Below are positions 42,598-53,307 of a stretch of 64,000 nt of DNA, one piece after another. Both the position numbers and the translations under genes were made by a program. Every line of letters starts with the position of its first letter. Position 1 is the stretch's first letter. The notes beneath the pieces were generated by a model. That model worked only from the letters and a program-made list of their open reading frames with translations, did not search any database and was not told the origin of the DNA. This DNA is from CAWJHE01 sp963842455 (GTDB taxonomy: Bacteria; Chloroflexota; Anaerolineae; Anaerolineales; UBA4823), in assembly GCA_963842455.1 (NCBI GenBank), contig CAWJHE010000006.1:434001-498000 (forward strand). Reading direction: 5' to 3'.

Positions 42598-45500
42598 TCA
42601 GCTTTCTAATCCAGCTCTTCCCTGTCGAAAAGGTATCGATAGGTAGAAAACGCTCCCTTTGCCCAACTCACTTTCTGCCCAGGCGCTACCACCGTGTTTT
42701 TCGGCGATCGATTTGACAATCGCCAGACCTAAGCCTGTACCTCGGCGGTCTTTTGTTGCTTGTTGCACTCCCCGGTAAAACTTTTCAAACAGGCGTGGCA
42801 GATCCATAGGCGAAATACCTGCCCCATAATCTTTCACCCGGAAAACCACACCCATATTCTCTACCGTAACCTGGAGTTCAATTTTGCCATCCACGCGTGA
42901 ATATTTTATGGCATTGTCCAGAAGATTACGCAGGGCTTGCTGTAATAAGGCTCGATCAGCCTGGAAGGCTGGTAAATTGGGATCTGGTATCTCCGTATTG
43001 AGCTGGATGCGTTTCTGGGCAGCCTGCAGGCGTAAAGCTGTCACGACTTCATCCATCATTTCATGGGCAGAGACCATTTCCAATTGCAGGCCGACGCCTG
43101 CCTCGATACGACCTAAATCCAACAGGTTGTTAACCAACCTGGTCATATCTTCAACAGCTTCGATAATCTTGCCCACGTAATCGGACTGTTGTTCGTTCAG
43201 CGTGCCTAAACCATCCAGCATGGTAGCATATCCGCGCATCATCGTCAAAGGCGAGCGCAGATCGTGGCTTACCGATGCGACAAAATCTGTTTTCAGCGAA
43301 TCCAGCTGTTTAAAGTGAGTAACATCACGCAGGACACAAACACGTCCTACTTTTAAACCTTCGGCGAGCACAGGGGTGGCGGTTGCCATAAATACTCGCT
43401 GGTCTGGCAAGGTGATTTCCTTAGACTGACGCTCCGATGTAGTTGAACGAAGTAAATCCACCAGGTCGGATTGGCTAATTGCATGTTGGATGGGCTTTCC
43501 TTCATTTGTTTCGATATTCATGCCTAACACTTGCCAGGCGGCAGGATTGCTCAGCAACAGGCAGTCGCGTTGGTCAGTGACCAAAATAGGATCTGGGCTG
43601 GATGCCAGGATGGCGGCCAGGCGTTGGCGGCCAGTCTCAGAGCTAAGGAAGAGGCGCGGCATTGGAAGCAGCCGTAGCGGCATGGCCTCCTAGCGTGGTC
43701 AGAAATTGGACTTCTTCCATGGTGAAAGTGTGAGCTTGATTGTATCCGGTCCAAAATGCCCCGTAGTACTTGTTTTCGTGACGCAAGGCAATCGCAATCA
43801 AAGACTCGGGGTGTGGTCTGGCGGGGTTAAACTGGAACAGGCGCGGCCGGTTGGTGTTGGATAAAACCAAACGGTCCTGCTGGCGAGCAAAAGCCAGGAT
43901 TTGTTCATCCCATTCCCGGTAGACTTTCATGTCCGACCCGGAGCTAAAGCGGACAGGTGCGCCCTCACTACCGTCCAATTCAGGAACGACAGCTGGCAAT
44001 AAGACAATTCTGGAAAAACTGGCGCCTGAGACCAGGGCTGCATCCAATATCGGTTGGACAGCCTCCGAAATTTCCAGGCTGGACGCCACACCCTGGCTAA
44101 CCATTAATAATCGGTTGAGCTCGTCTAAACGCGCTTTAAGACTTAAGCGCATCTGCTCGAATGCGCGGCGCAGCAGGCCAACTTCATCCTCTCCATCAAC
44201 TGGCAAAGGATGATCCAGGCGACCTTCAGCAATCCGGCCTGCTTGGGTGGCTAGCGTGTTCAATGAAGCGGTGACAACTTTTAGTCCCATACGGGTGATG
44301 ATAATACCCAATATGGATACGATTACAATCAGGATCAGAAGTGGGCTGGCAATCTCGATGGCGATTTGTTGTGCTCGAGCTGCTGGAGCTACCAACACTA
44401 CTTTCCACGGACGGCCGCTAACCGGAAGAAAATAAACATACTGGCGTGTTCCGTTTGGCGAAATATGGTCAAAGAAAGCGCCGGTTTCGGATTTTGGACC
44501 GTCATACTCTTTTAGGACTTCTTCGGCTTCAGAGTGCATCAAAATCCTGTCGTGATCATCCAGGATGAAGCTTGCGCCATCTTCGCCGGAAAAATTTCTC
44601 AAGCTCATCAATATCGACGAACTGATCGGGTTATTTTCCAGGTTCGCCCTGGCAATAATCAGGCGTTTGGGCTGGCTGCCCATCTGGATGGGAGCGATGA
44701 AGGAAATATCTGCAGCAGTATGCCCTTCTGCGGGCTCGATGGGGATGTAATCAAATGGGAACACGCCATTCAAAGCCATTTGTATACTGACTTTCTCTTC
44801 GAAATCAAACTCGGGTTGCAGAGCAGGATCATCAGGATATTTCGTCAGAATCGTCATCTGGGAATCAAGCACAACCAGGTGATCAAAAAAGGGGAAGGTC
44901 TTGGCTGAGTCTGCCAGAGCGGTTTGGATGAGAAGTCGATCCGATGTTTGCAGGCGGGCGTCCTCCGATAAGCGAATGATTAAGTTTTGCCCAGTTTCCA
45001 GGAAGAGGGGGATATGGTCGGAAGCTACCTCAGCAGTATTTGCCATCCGCTCGCTCAGCATATTCTGGGCTGCGCGACCTGCCTGAAACCAGGCGCCAGC
45101 CATCAGAGCGATAATTAATGCCAGGGCTAACGGAGACATTTGGATTAAGAAACGCGTTTGTAAACTTTTTTCAGTCGGGGAGGGCTGTAGTTTTTTCTCG
45201 CTGATCCAGCCATCTGGGTACAATCTCCGAATGCTTTCACCCATGATTGCAGCAATGAACAATTCCACGATTTGGGCAGCAAAAAAGCCTGGAAAAATGG
45301 AGATCGAATAATCTACCCGGTTAACCAACTCACCACTAATAGAAAATGGGGTGAAAATCAAATGCAGACCGGCATATAACAGGCTTGCTGGCAGAATCGC
45401 AAGAAGTGGATGTCGCAGTCCGCGGAAAAATGCAGTCCGAAAATTCTGCCTGAGACAGAAGCTGACCAGGATAGCCAGGAGGGTTGTAAGTAAGGGTGTA

Positions 45501-45898
45501 AAGATGTTATGCGTGTGAAAGAAGGCACGCGCAATTCCTGAAACCAGGCCAATCACTGCAGCATATACAGGTCCCAGCATCCCGGCTGCTAGAAGCCAAG
45601 GAATATTGGAGAAAAACATGATCAAAGGTCGGATGGGATCGACTGCCACACCCGGTTGGACCAATGCGTTCCCGGCGGGTAGTAGTACCCCCATAAACAG
45701 GGATGCAAAAGGAGTGCTCAACAGTAAGGCCAGGAAAATCAGGGCTTGCTTCCTGGTTAGTTTTTGGTTGAAAGGCCATGATCTCCAAAGGCCAAATACG
45801 ATCATGGCAATCGCCAGGAAAAATCCAATCCAACCAAAAAGGTCTTTGGGCAAGACCAGGTAGGGGTTCATGGAAAAGAGTGAAATGATGGAATTCAT
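42598..45898 (-). CDS. Multi-domain membrane sensor histidine kinase (one frameshift)
   Basis: Two overlapping frames (42598-43683 and 43643-45898) read as one protein of about 1100 aa. The N-terminal part has six to eight membrane spans (about 1-240, MASE-like), then another span, a large extracytoplasmic sensor resembling a double Cache domain (about 285-510), a span, a HAMP (MGLKVVTASLNTLATQAGRIAEGRLD) and a GAF domain ending LGGHAATAASNA. The second part starts RLFLSSETGRQRLAAILASSP, a PAS (DPILVTDQRD), HisKA with SVSHDLRSPLTMMRG (phospho-His), N box LLDNAIKY, and G boxes DYGAGI and GTGLGLAIVKSIA. SNA joining RLF is the usual GAF-to-PAS bridge, so one extra base near 43655 splits the gene. 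No response regulator is adjacent. Signal unknown. Confidence 0.85.
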
Positions 45899-45955
45899 AT
45901 AGCCACCTGTTGCAATAAGGATGCCATACTGATCGGATAAATTTCCATCTCTGCC

Positions 45956-46690
45956 TTAAAGCCACTCTATTGTATCTTGGGTAGCTTTGGATAGATCTTG
46001 ATACACTCCGCGTTGCTCTGCTGGCAGAAGGCTGGCAAGGATATACATGGCTTCATCCATCATATGCCGAAGTTGCTCTCTGCCTGCGCGTTGATAATCC
46101 TGGCGAAATACAAACGGCTGCCCAAATTTTACCGTTGCTCCGGGTTGTTTCCAGTTTTTTGTGAATGGTAAGGTTGGAAAACCGATTGTACCGCTGACAG
46201 CCACAGGGACAATCGGCGCTTGCGTCCGGGAGGCAATATACGCGACGCCTTCTTTACCCTGTTTTAGCTCGGGGCTACGCGTGCCTTCTGGAGCCAACAA
46301 GGCGATCTCACCTGCTTCGATCACCTGCATGACCTGTTGGATCGCACGCCGGTCGACCTCATCTCTACGTACCGGTATAACCCCCCACATTTTTGGCAGA
46401 ACACCAATGATTGGGTAATCATACACCTCGATTTTTGCCATAGGGACAATGTTGCGTGGAACCAGGTGTAATACGAGGATTGGATCGATCAGGGCGATGT
46501 GATTGATCATCAGAATGGCAGGACCAGTTTTGGGGATATTTTCCACTCCCTCTACCTGATGGACCTTAGCAAGCATCGTGAAGCCAACCCATTTCAGTAG
46601 AAAGCGCAAGAAACGCCGTGTCGGTTCGTGTTGTGCATGATTATATTTTTGAGCTTTCACCTGGCTGGTAGGCAGGCTATTGACAGTCAT
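45956..46690 (-). CDS. PlsC-type 1-acyl-glycerol-3-phosphate acyltransferase, paralog 1
   Basis: PlsC enzymes place the second acyl chain on lysophosphatidate. This protein is 244 aa. The H-x4-D motif is NHIALIDP near residue 67, the substrate motif is LLAPEGTRSPELKQGKEGVA near 135, and VPVAVSGTIGFP is motif IV. The hydrophobic segment around FLRFLLKWVGFTMLAK may associate with the membrane. Its C-terminus has LLPAEQRGVYQDLS, a motif shared with the next two genes. It overlaps PlsC paralog 2 by 14 bp. Of the three it is the best candidate for the true PlsC since both catalytic motifs are standard. Confidence 0.88.
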   Translation of the reverse strand: MTVNSLPTSQVKAQKYNHAQHEPTRRFLRFLLKWVGFTMLAKVHQVEGVENIPKTGPAILMINHIALIDPILVLHLVPRNIVPMAKIEVYDYPIIGVLPKMWGVIPVRRDEVDRRAIQQVMQVIEAGEIALLAPEGTRSPELKQGKEGVAYIASRTQAPIVPVAVSGTIGFPTLPFTKNWKQPGATVKFGQPFVFRQDYQRAGREQLRHMMDEAMYILASLLPAEQRGVYQDLSKATQDTIEWL

Positions 46691-47416
46691 CTGTGGGTTC
46701 CTTTGTTAGATACTCTCCCCGGTAGTGTTGTGGCAATTGAGCGGCTAACCGCTGCATAATTTCCTGGGTTCCGGTATCCAGTTGATGCTTTTTTGCAAGG
46801 TTCGTTTTAATTTGAAATGCATTTCCAATTGTAATCGTTATATCGGTCTTTTTGAGATTTTTGAGGTTGTAAATTACCCGCCAATTTTCTGTATGCGTAT
46901 AGGTTATAGGGATGACTGCTGCCTGGCTTTTCAATGCCAGGTAGGCTGCTCCGCGGGTTCCTTCTTCCAGGTTGCCGCTCAGACTTTCACGACCCTCGGG
47001 AGCGATACAGACCAGTCGTTTTTGTTCTAATGCCTGCAGGGCTGCGCGTAAGGCGCGCCGATCAGGCTGACCGCGATGAATCCAGATGACTCCATATTGT
47101 TCCAAGTATCCAACCTAGAATGGGGAAGTCGTATAATTCAGCCTTGGCAATCAGCTCAAGCGGGCGGGGAGATAAGGCAATGCCCAAGAGTACATCGGCA
47201 TCTCCCAGGTGATTGGAAACCATCAATGCAGATCCCTGCTGCTGGAAAATTTTCTTGACCAGTAATTTTGACTCGAATAAATAACCACACCAGGCATTGA
47301 GCCAGGGTTTTCACCAGGCGCCGGAATACTCTTCGCTGCCAGGTCAAAACAGGCAGACGGACGATTTGGGGTCTAAAGGTTTCGCTCTTTGGTTTGGGCA
47401 GCGTTTTCTTTTGCAT
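46677..47416 (-). CDS. PlsC-type acyltransferase, paralog 2 (one frameshift)
   Basis: Two frames join to about 246 aa. The first reads to KITGQENFPAAG and the second resumes at SALMVSNHLGDADVLLGIAL, restoring the H-x4-D motif NHLGDAD; removing one G from the GGG run near 47232 is enough. Later motifs are YGVIWIHRGQPDRRALRAA and VCIAPEGRESLSGNLEEGTRG (EGRES for EGTRS). The end is AAQLPQHYRGEYLTKE, the same closing motif as its neighbours. It overlaps paralog 3 by 44 bp at its start; a later start may be used. Acyl acceptor unknown. Confidence 0.8.
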
Positions 47417-48134
47417 CTGCTTTCAGGTTAGATGAATTGTAAACTCCCCGGTATTCTGGTGGGAGCAATTCGGCAATTCGAAACATGATCTGGTCTGCAA
47501 TGGCTTGCCTTTCAAGACGGCGGGCTTCTCCTCTTCCCTGGATAGGTTGGAAAAGCAAAGGGGGTCCAATCTTCATTTCAATCCTGGGGCGTTTTCCTCG
47601 TAAGGCAAGCCTAAGAAAGTCGTCTGTGGCTCCATAGATACCGACTGGCAAGACCGGTACACTGGCCTGATTGATGATGTATGCTGCTCCCGGTAATGCC
47701 CGGCGCATCCCAGGCGTATGCGAACGCCCGCCTTCAGGGGCGATTACGAGCGGCCGGCCAGATTTTAATGCTCCTAGCATGTTCTCAATGAGTTTACGGT
47801 CGTATTCTCCACGGTGCACAGGAATACCGCCGTATAAGCGAGCCAGGATGGCCTGTCCTGGTCGTGACCAGATATCAACAGCCCCGGCTGCTTCAGGACA
47901 AACAGGCCAGTAAGCCAGGATGAAGGGCGCTTCAAAAAGAGATACATGATTGATGGCAATCAGGTAAGCGCCATTTGGAGGAATATTCTCTTTTCCATAT
48001 ACTTTGGGACGGCTAAGCAAAATGAATAAAAACCGGAATATTGACCGGAGAATTACCCGGAAGATGCGTGTGTAAACCGGTACGTGGTAACTGGAATTAG
48101 GCATGGATAAAGCAGCTTGATACCCAGTCAACAA
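47373..48134 (-). CDS. PlsC-type acyltransferase, paralog 3
   Basis: This 253-aa relative of PlsC has NHVSLFEAP in place of the H-x4-D box, so the Asp is a Glu, and IAPEGGRSHTPGMRRALPGAA for the EGTRS box. PVGIYGATDDF is the fourth motif. The end, ELLPPEYRGVYNSS, repeats the closing motif of paralogs 1 and 2. TTG 48134 overlaps the cmk stop; ATG 48104 (MPNSSYHVPVY) is an alternative start. The Asp-to-Glu change may alter activity or acceptor. The three tandem genes downstream of cmk look like an old local expansion. Confidence 0.82.
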   Translation of the reverse strand: MLTGYQAALSMPNSSYHVPVYTRIFRVILRSIFRFLFILLSRPKVYGKENIPPNGAYLIAINHVSLFEAPFILAYWPVCPEAAGAVDIWSRPGQAILARLYGGIPVHRGEYDRKLIENMLGALKSGRPLVIAPEGGRSHTPGMRRALPGAAYIINQASVPVLPVGIYGATDDFLRLALRGKRPRIEMKIGPPLLFQPIQGRGEARRLERQAIADQIMFRIAELLPPEYRGVYNSSNLKADAKENAAQTKERNL

Positions 48135-48823
48135 GAACCGAGCATATTCTGCGCCAGGGATAAGACTTGCTCAAATACCTGTTGAGCATTGCAGTGATCT
48201 GATTGGATGATGACTGCATCCTGCGCGGCTTTTAGTGGAGCCACATCACGGGTGGAATCGATTTCGTCCCGCTGCTTAATTTTTTCCAGTATCTCATCAA
48301 AGTTTGCCGCTTCGTGGCGGGATATGATTTCCTGATAACGCCGTCTGGCGCGTACTTCTGCGGATGCATCCAGGTATATCTTGAGGGGAGCTTCCGGCAG
48401 TACAACTGTGCCGATATCACGACCAACCATCACCACGTCGCCGCGCAGGCCAATGCGGCGCTGCTGCAGGGACAATGAGTTCCTGACACCAGGGTAGGCC
48501 GAAACCAGGGAAACATTTGCATCGACTTCTGGGCGGCGGATTTCCCAGGTCAGATCCAGGCCTTCTGCCAGGATATCGGATGTCCTGCCATCATCTTGCG
48601 AAGCTGGGCGGATATCAATTTCAACCCGTTCAGCCAGCTCGGTGACGTTTTTTTCATCGTTTAAATCCAGGTTGTGATGGATAGCCAGCCAGGTAATTGC
48701 CCGGTACATAACACCCGTATCAAAGAACAAAAAACCCAGGCGGCGCGATAGACTAAGCCCCAAAGTGGATTTTCCTGAAGCGGCAGGACCGTCGATTGCA
48801 ATGATATTAACACAAGATGACAT
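48128..48823 (-). CDS. cmk: Cytidylate kinase
   Basis: Cmk phosphorylates CMP and dCMP. The protein is 231 aa. IIAIDGPAASGKSTLGLSLS is the P-loop (about 8-24), FFDTGVMYRAITWLA follows, then VVMVGRDIGTVVLPEAPLKIYLDAS with the typical GRDIGT, the lid ARRRYQE, and RDEIDSTRDVAPLKAAQDA (the D-S-x-R-x-xxPL motif). Length is normal. It overlaps the PlsC paralog 3 start. cmk next to acyltransferase genes is seen in many bacteria. Confidence 0.95.
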   Translation of the reverse strand: MSSCVNIIAIDGPAASGKSTLGLSLSRRLGFLFFDTGVMYRAITWLAIHHNLDLNDEKNVTELAERVEIDIRPASQDDGRTSDILAEGLDLTWEIRRPEVDANVSLVSAYPGVRNSLSLQQRRIGLRGDVVMVGRDIGTVVLPEAPLKIYLDASAEVRARRRYQEIISRHEAANFDEILEKIKQRDEIDSTRDVAPLKAAQDAVIIQSDHCNAQQVFEQVLSLAQNMLGSC

Positions 48824-48857
48824 GCTCTCTCCAGTTGGAAAAATTTACAGGTTTGAT

Positions 48858-50600
48858 TTATTCTGTCTCGGAGGACGGTATAGAAAGCTGTTCTCCTGGA
48901 AACAGGTCAACCCGCGCCCATAAAATCACCCAAGTTTTTTGTTCGCCTGCTTTTCTAAAGGTCAACCAAGGGACAAAATCATTTGGCAGAGCGCCTGTCC
49001 AGCCCGGATAGATTTGCCAGGGGAAATCCTGTCCCCGGTATGCCACGCTTAATGCCAGGGTCTCTTGTCCGGATGGCGTGATGACCAAGGCTGGCAGGTT
49101 AGCGGAAGGGATTTGAGACATATATTGGACTTTCTTGAAATCGCGTAAAATCCAACGCATGGCAGGCGAGTCCACCGTTACCACTATCTCAATTTCATCC
49201 GGCATTCCGGTAGCCCAATTAGAAAGATCCTGGATGGAATTTAGAAGAAGGTTTGACTGAGCGGTTGTCGCGCCTGTGTTCCAGAATTCGACCGGGCTGT
49301 TCGGACGGATCTGAGTGGCACTCCATAACACGGCAAGCGAATAAACCAGTCCTGTCAGAATCGATCCGATAGCCAGTCCAAAACGGCTGACTGGCCATGA
49401 CCAGGTATAGGACACCAGGATGGCGCTGAGCCCCGCCAGACCCAGGATGCCGGTGAGAACCAATGCTTGGAGTAAAGCCCAGGAGACTCCAGCTTGTGGG
49501 GTTACCTGGGAAACGGAGATCAAGGTATTCCACAACATCCCGCTAAAGATGAAGATCAGTCCGGCCTGAATCCAGGAAATTTCCGGTTTTTCTCCAATCT
49601 CCAACCATTGGCTTAATTCTTGAGCAGCGATACTCCATAGTAGAAAGGTGAACCAGACTAAGTCGCTGGTTGTATGCCTGGGGTAGATCAACACAACGCC
49701 CAGGGCAAAACCGGCGCAACCCATCAGAACGAACTTTTCATAAGCCGGTTTAATTTTCAAAATTAACCATTGGTATAAAGTGCGGAAAACTGCTGCCAGG
49801 GCGAATATCCAGGGTAAGGGTTGGTAAACCCAGGATGTAACCAGGATTCTCCAGGCAGGCGTCCCGGATGGTTGGCTGATGCCAGCCAGAAATTCAGTAA
49901 TAGCACTCGTCCAACCAGAAATCCCTTGTGGATAGCGAAAGAACAATGTTCCAATAGTCAAGAACGTAGCCAGCAGGGCAAATAAGCCAATCTTCCATTC
50001 ACCTGGTGGGCGCGTCAAGATCTCATCATCGGTCCTTGATTTGGAGCTGCGCCGGAAAACCAGCCAGCCAAGCAATCCAATGCTAATACCATGCATGATG
50101 GCCGCACCGGAGAGTAAAGCCAGGGCTGCCAGGATGCCGGCTGCAATCGATTTGCGGTTTACCCAGAAACCCAGAGCTAACACGGCAAAGGTAAGCGCCA
50201 TCATCGGACCGCCTGCCTGCCTGGACACAGCTACCAGTCCAGGGTCTAATGCCAGTCCCCATGCCAGAAGCAAGGCGGCTTTCTTCCCCAATTTATTTCG
50301 GAAAAGATAGGGCGTAATGACCAGCATGGCGCCGATCACCGCCGGCCAGAAGCGAGCCAGGAAATTGCTTGTGTTGAGCAGGATGAAGGTAAGTCCGGTC
50401 GCGAAGATATAGGATGGTTGCGAGCCGATGACGACATCTTTGTTCTCACTGAGTTGGCTGATCTGCTGAGCCTGTAAAGCCCAATTGGCTTCCTGGTCCG
50501 AGAGGGGAAAGGCGCCCAAATTTAGTAAACGCAAAAAGACTGCCAGGAAAAGAGCCAGGCTATAGAGGGAGAGCTCATTTGTGATTTTTCTAAAATTCAT
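48858..50600 (-). CDS. Large integral membrane protein, GT39/ArnT-like (GT-C type) glycosyltransferase candidate
   Basis: A 580-aa protein with about ten to twelve hydrophobic spans from residue 10 to about 420 and a soluble C-terminal part of about 160 residues. The N-terminal span is followed by LLNLGAFPLSDQEANWALQAQ; in GT-C enzymes of the PMT/ArnT group the first outside loop carries acidic catalytic residues, here D-x-E. GSQPSYIFATGLTFILL fits the next loop. These are the only family clues, so the call is tentative. It is 34 bp upstream of cmk on the same strand and follows two YYY-type genes, which supports a role in lipid-linked sugar transfer outside the membrane. Confidence 0.6.
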   Translation of the reverse strand: MNFRKITNELSLYSLALFLAVFLRLLNLGAFPLSDQEANWALQAQQISQLSENKDVVIGSQPSYIFATGLTFILLNTSNFLARFWPAVIGAMLVITPYLFRNKLGKKAALLLAWGLALDPGLVAVSRQAGGPMMALTFAVLALGFWVNRKSIAAGILAALALLSGAAIMHGISIGLLGWLVFRRSSKSRTDDEILTRPPGEWKIGLFALLATFLTIGTLFFRYPQGISGWTSAITEFLAGISQPSGTPAWRILVTSWVYQPLPWIFALAAVFRTLYQWLILKIKPAYEKFVLMGCAGFALGVVLIYPRHTTSDLVWFTFLLWSIAAQELSQWLEIGEKPEISWIQAGLIFIFSGMLWNTLISVSQVTPQAGVSWALLQALVLTGILGLAGLSAILVSYTWSWPVSRFGLAIGSILTGLVYSLAVLWSATQIRPNSPVEFWNTGATTAQSNLLLNSIQDLSNWATGMPDEIEIVVTVDSPAMRWILRDFKKVQYMSQIPSANLPALVITPSGQETLALSVAYRGQDFPWQIYPGWTGALPNDFVPWLTFRKAGEQKTWVILWARVDLFPGEQLSIPSSETE

Positions 50601-50688
50601 TGCGTAATTACCATTATTGTTCTATATGATCATACCCCAGGCTTTAGCCTCTGAAGACTTATTATACCGGAGCTACCCCAACCTGCCT

Positions 50689-53226
50689 TTAGTGAGTTGA
50701 GCCCTTGTTTAAATACTCATAAATAAAAGTTTGGTCTGCCTCATAAACCAACGACAGATTTTGCAGGAACTTAGCATCAAATATACCGGTTGGGCAATTA
50801 CCGCTGCCAGGCTGGTAGGTTGAGCGCTCTAGTGCGCCAAGAAAAATGTATCGGATTTGGTATTGCTCCAGGATAGCCTGGGTTTCTTCCCAGCTTCTGG
50901 AACAATACAAGCGCTCTAAATCTCCCTGGCGAGAACCCATGGCTTCGTTTCCGCCACGCCACTGGCTTTCGTGCCCCATCCACCCTAAAACTGCTGGTTT
51001 ACCCGAGAGCATCGAGACACGCCCATATTGTGTGTAACTCCCACCGGTTGGTGGTACCGCTTCTGCTACGACGCCAGCTGGCGCATTTAGCAGCCAATCG
51101 ATCGCGCTCATCTCTTGAGGAGATTGCTGCCGTAAGTAAGCGGCGCCATCCAGTGTCCAGTTACCTGGATTGAAACCATTCGTTTTGTTATCCAGGCTTA
51201 AAATGGGGTAAAAAAGGCTCATCCAGATCAGGATGCCAATCCCAAGCCAGCTTAAGACTTTCCATAGTCCTCGCGCTTGGGCGAGAAGCAAAATTACTGC
51301 GGCGGCTGCCGTAATACTCCAGAGCAGCCAGGCCTGATAGTAAAATTTGAAGATGGTATTCATGCGCCAGCCGAATTGGTCGCGCAGGTAAACAAACTCG
51401 GGTGCTGTTACCAGCAGGGCAGCGATAGCCGCGATAACCAGGAGATAAGCCTTGAGTGCTTGCCCAGGATCGCTTTGCGATTGGCTTGTCCCTTCCGGCT
51501 GGGATGAAGCAATTCTCCTTGGGAAAAATGTAGAAATCAGACCAAGGTTGAGTACCAGGAAGCTAGCAAGGGTTAGCCAGGCTCCAGGGTTCTCTACACG
51601 CCGGGTGAACGCCGCTCGCAGCAAGCTGGGGTAATCCGGGGCTGCCAGGGAACCCAGGTATACTGCTCTGGCTTCAGGTAGCAAGGTAATTAAGTATCCT
51701 AGCAGCAAAGCAAAGATGAAGAGGGAAAGAAAAAGTCCGCCGGTCAGGATGAAACCTGTACGCAGCCAGGCAAGTGAATTCTCCTTCCTGGAAAGAACGA
51801 TCAGGAAAGCGAAGATAGGTGCTAAGAATGGGGCAAACATTACCCACAGGTGTGCTCCTCGGGTAGGGTAGATCAGGTTGGGTAAGATGCCACCTGCCTG
51901 TGAAGCAAATCCAATATAAAAAGGCAGGTAGAGCACGATACTGCTGATAGCCAATAATCCGGCGAACCAGATGAAATCCGCCAGAGCGCCCGACAGTCTC
52001 TTTTTCCCGCACCAGGCTTGTGGGAGGGTGTAAGCAGCAGCCACAAGAACCAGGTGGGCAGGCAAGTCCCAAGTGTTCAGGAAAGCAATCCCACCCAAGG
52101 TGACTGCTAACAGCAAGAAATTCGGCAGGCTGATATTCAGCGTTTTAATCTTCAGCCAGCGAAATTTTCCACCAGCTCCACCCATGATTAAGTTGAACGC
52201 CAGGGTCATAGCCAACAAAGCAAATGGAAGCGCCAGTACGTGGGGGTGAAGGTCGGCCAGCAAGAATGAGAAAAATGGAAATTCGTTGATAATCTCACGT
52301 GGACCACCAGCAAGGTCATAATCCTGGATCACGCGCGAGGCTCGCCACCACCACCAAAAGCGAGTAGGCTGCCAGGAAAGCGGTTCGGCAGGTGGAAGAT
52401 TCAGATCTTTAATATCCAGCCAACGCCAGAAGATGGAAGTGAGTGCACCGTTAGCATCCTTATTCCAAAAAAGACCACGAGTATGCAGGGTGTGTAAAAA
52501 ACCTTCTAAATTACTGACAACCAGCAAAAATACAGGTGCAAGCAAAGCACTGAATGTCGCCTGGAATTGTGCAAACCCATTTCCTGATGTTTCAGTCTTA
52601 GCTTGTGCAGCTTTCAAAATGTTGTAAACCAGACTATAAGAGCCAATTGCGCTCATTGAGAAAATCAAAGCTGACCCAAGATTGAAGGCAATACCTGCCG
52701 GTGTCTGGCTAATTTTTGCCAAAATGCTGACCAAGACATAGCCAAAGTAGTAATAGGAAATGGCATAACCTGATAGCCAGGGGTCATGCGGAGGAAAGGT
52801 GGGTGAGTTCAGGATGGCATTGATAAATGCCAATTCCATAGGCTTTTCGGTTCCCGTGGCTTCCGGGTTCGCAGCACGGACGATTGTCCAACCGGCAAAT
52901 GCAACCAGAAAGAGCGCTTCCACCACCAGGATATATTTTTTTTGAGTTGTGATCCAGTGTTTTAGTGATTTAAAATCAACTGACCGTATCGCCCACAGGC
53001 TCAGTCCTAAAAGAATGCCTGCGGTCAGAAGGAGGCCACCGCTTGTAAATTGCAGGATGCCCAGGGAGGCCAATAACCAGGTTAAAAAACCCCATAACAA
53101 TAAGCCTAATACCCGGCTTATCCCATAACCCCGGTCTGTCAACGCTGGTAACAAGCGATATGCCAACGGAAATGCCAGCCAACCTGTCAAGGTGATGATG
53201 ATATACCATGAAATAAAGGCGTACAA
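50689..53226 (-). CDS. Stand-alone Chlor_Arch_YYY (DUF2298) membrane protein
   Basis: The 845-aa protein is a very hydrophobic, many-span protein. It matches the YYY family by the N-terminal LTGWLAFPLAYRLLPALTDRGYGISRVLGLLLWG, the triple Tyr in GYAISYYYFGYVLVSILAKI near residue 160, NEFPFFSFLLADLHPHVLALPFAL near 320 (the F-F-xxDLHxH signature), and a C-terminal domain with KFYYQAWLLWSITAAAA. The first residues MYAFISWYIIITLTGW fit the natural start. The family is known mainly from Chloroflexi and Archaea, in single form or fused to a mannosyltransferase-like part; both forms are in this window. The conserved Asp, His and Glu suggest an enzyme, likely a GT-C glycosyltransferase, but activity is unproven. 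Confidence 0.85.
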   Translation of the reverse strand: MYAFISWYIIITLTGWLAFPLAYRLLPALTDRGYGISRVLGLLLWGFLTWLLASLGILQFTSGGLLLTAGILLGLSLWAIRSVDFKSLKHWITTQKKYILVVEALFLVAFAGWTIVRAANPEATGTEKPMELAFINAILNSPTFPPHDPWLSGYAISYYYFGYVLVSILAKISQTPAGIAFNLGSALIFSMSAIGSYSLVYNILKAAQAKTETSGNGFAQFQATFSALLAPVFLLVVSNLEGFLHTLHTRGLFWNKDANGALTSIFWRWLDIKDLNLPPAEPLSWQPTRFWWWWRASRVIQDYDLAGGPREIINEFPFFSFLLADLHPHVLALPFALLAMTLAFNLIMGGAGGKFRWLKIKTLNISLPNFLLLAVTLGGIAFLNTWDLPAHLVLVAAAYTLPQAWCGKKRLSGALADFIWFAGLLAISSIVLYLPFYIGFASQAGGILPNLIYPTRGAHLWVMFAPFLAPIFAFLIVLSRKENSLAWLRTGFILTGGLFLSLFIFALLLGYLITLLPEARAVYLGSLAAPDYPSLLRAAFTRRVENPGAWLTLASFLVLNLGLISTFFPRRIASSQPEGTSQSQSDPGQALKAYLLVIAAIAALLVTAPEFVYLRDQFGWRMNTIFKFYYQAWLLWSITAAAAVILLLAQARGLWKVLSWLGIGILIWMSLFYPILSLDNKTNGFNPGNWTLDGAAYLRQQSPQEMSAIDWLLNAPAGVVAEAVPPTGGSYTQYGRVSMLSGKPAVLGWMGHESQWRGGNEAMGSRQGDLERLYCSRSWEETQAILEQYQIRYIFLGALERSTYQPGSGNCPTGIFDAKFLQNLSLVYEADQTFIYEYLNKGSTH

Positions 53227-53307
53227 AGTTGATCCTCTTATCTCAGCTTTATTTGATCGTCTGGCGCTTGTGCATCAAAGGGCATAAATATTTTGCACTG
53301 CGACAAA

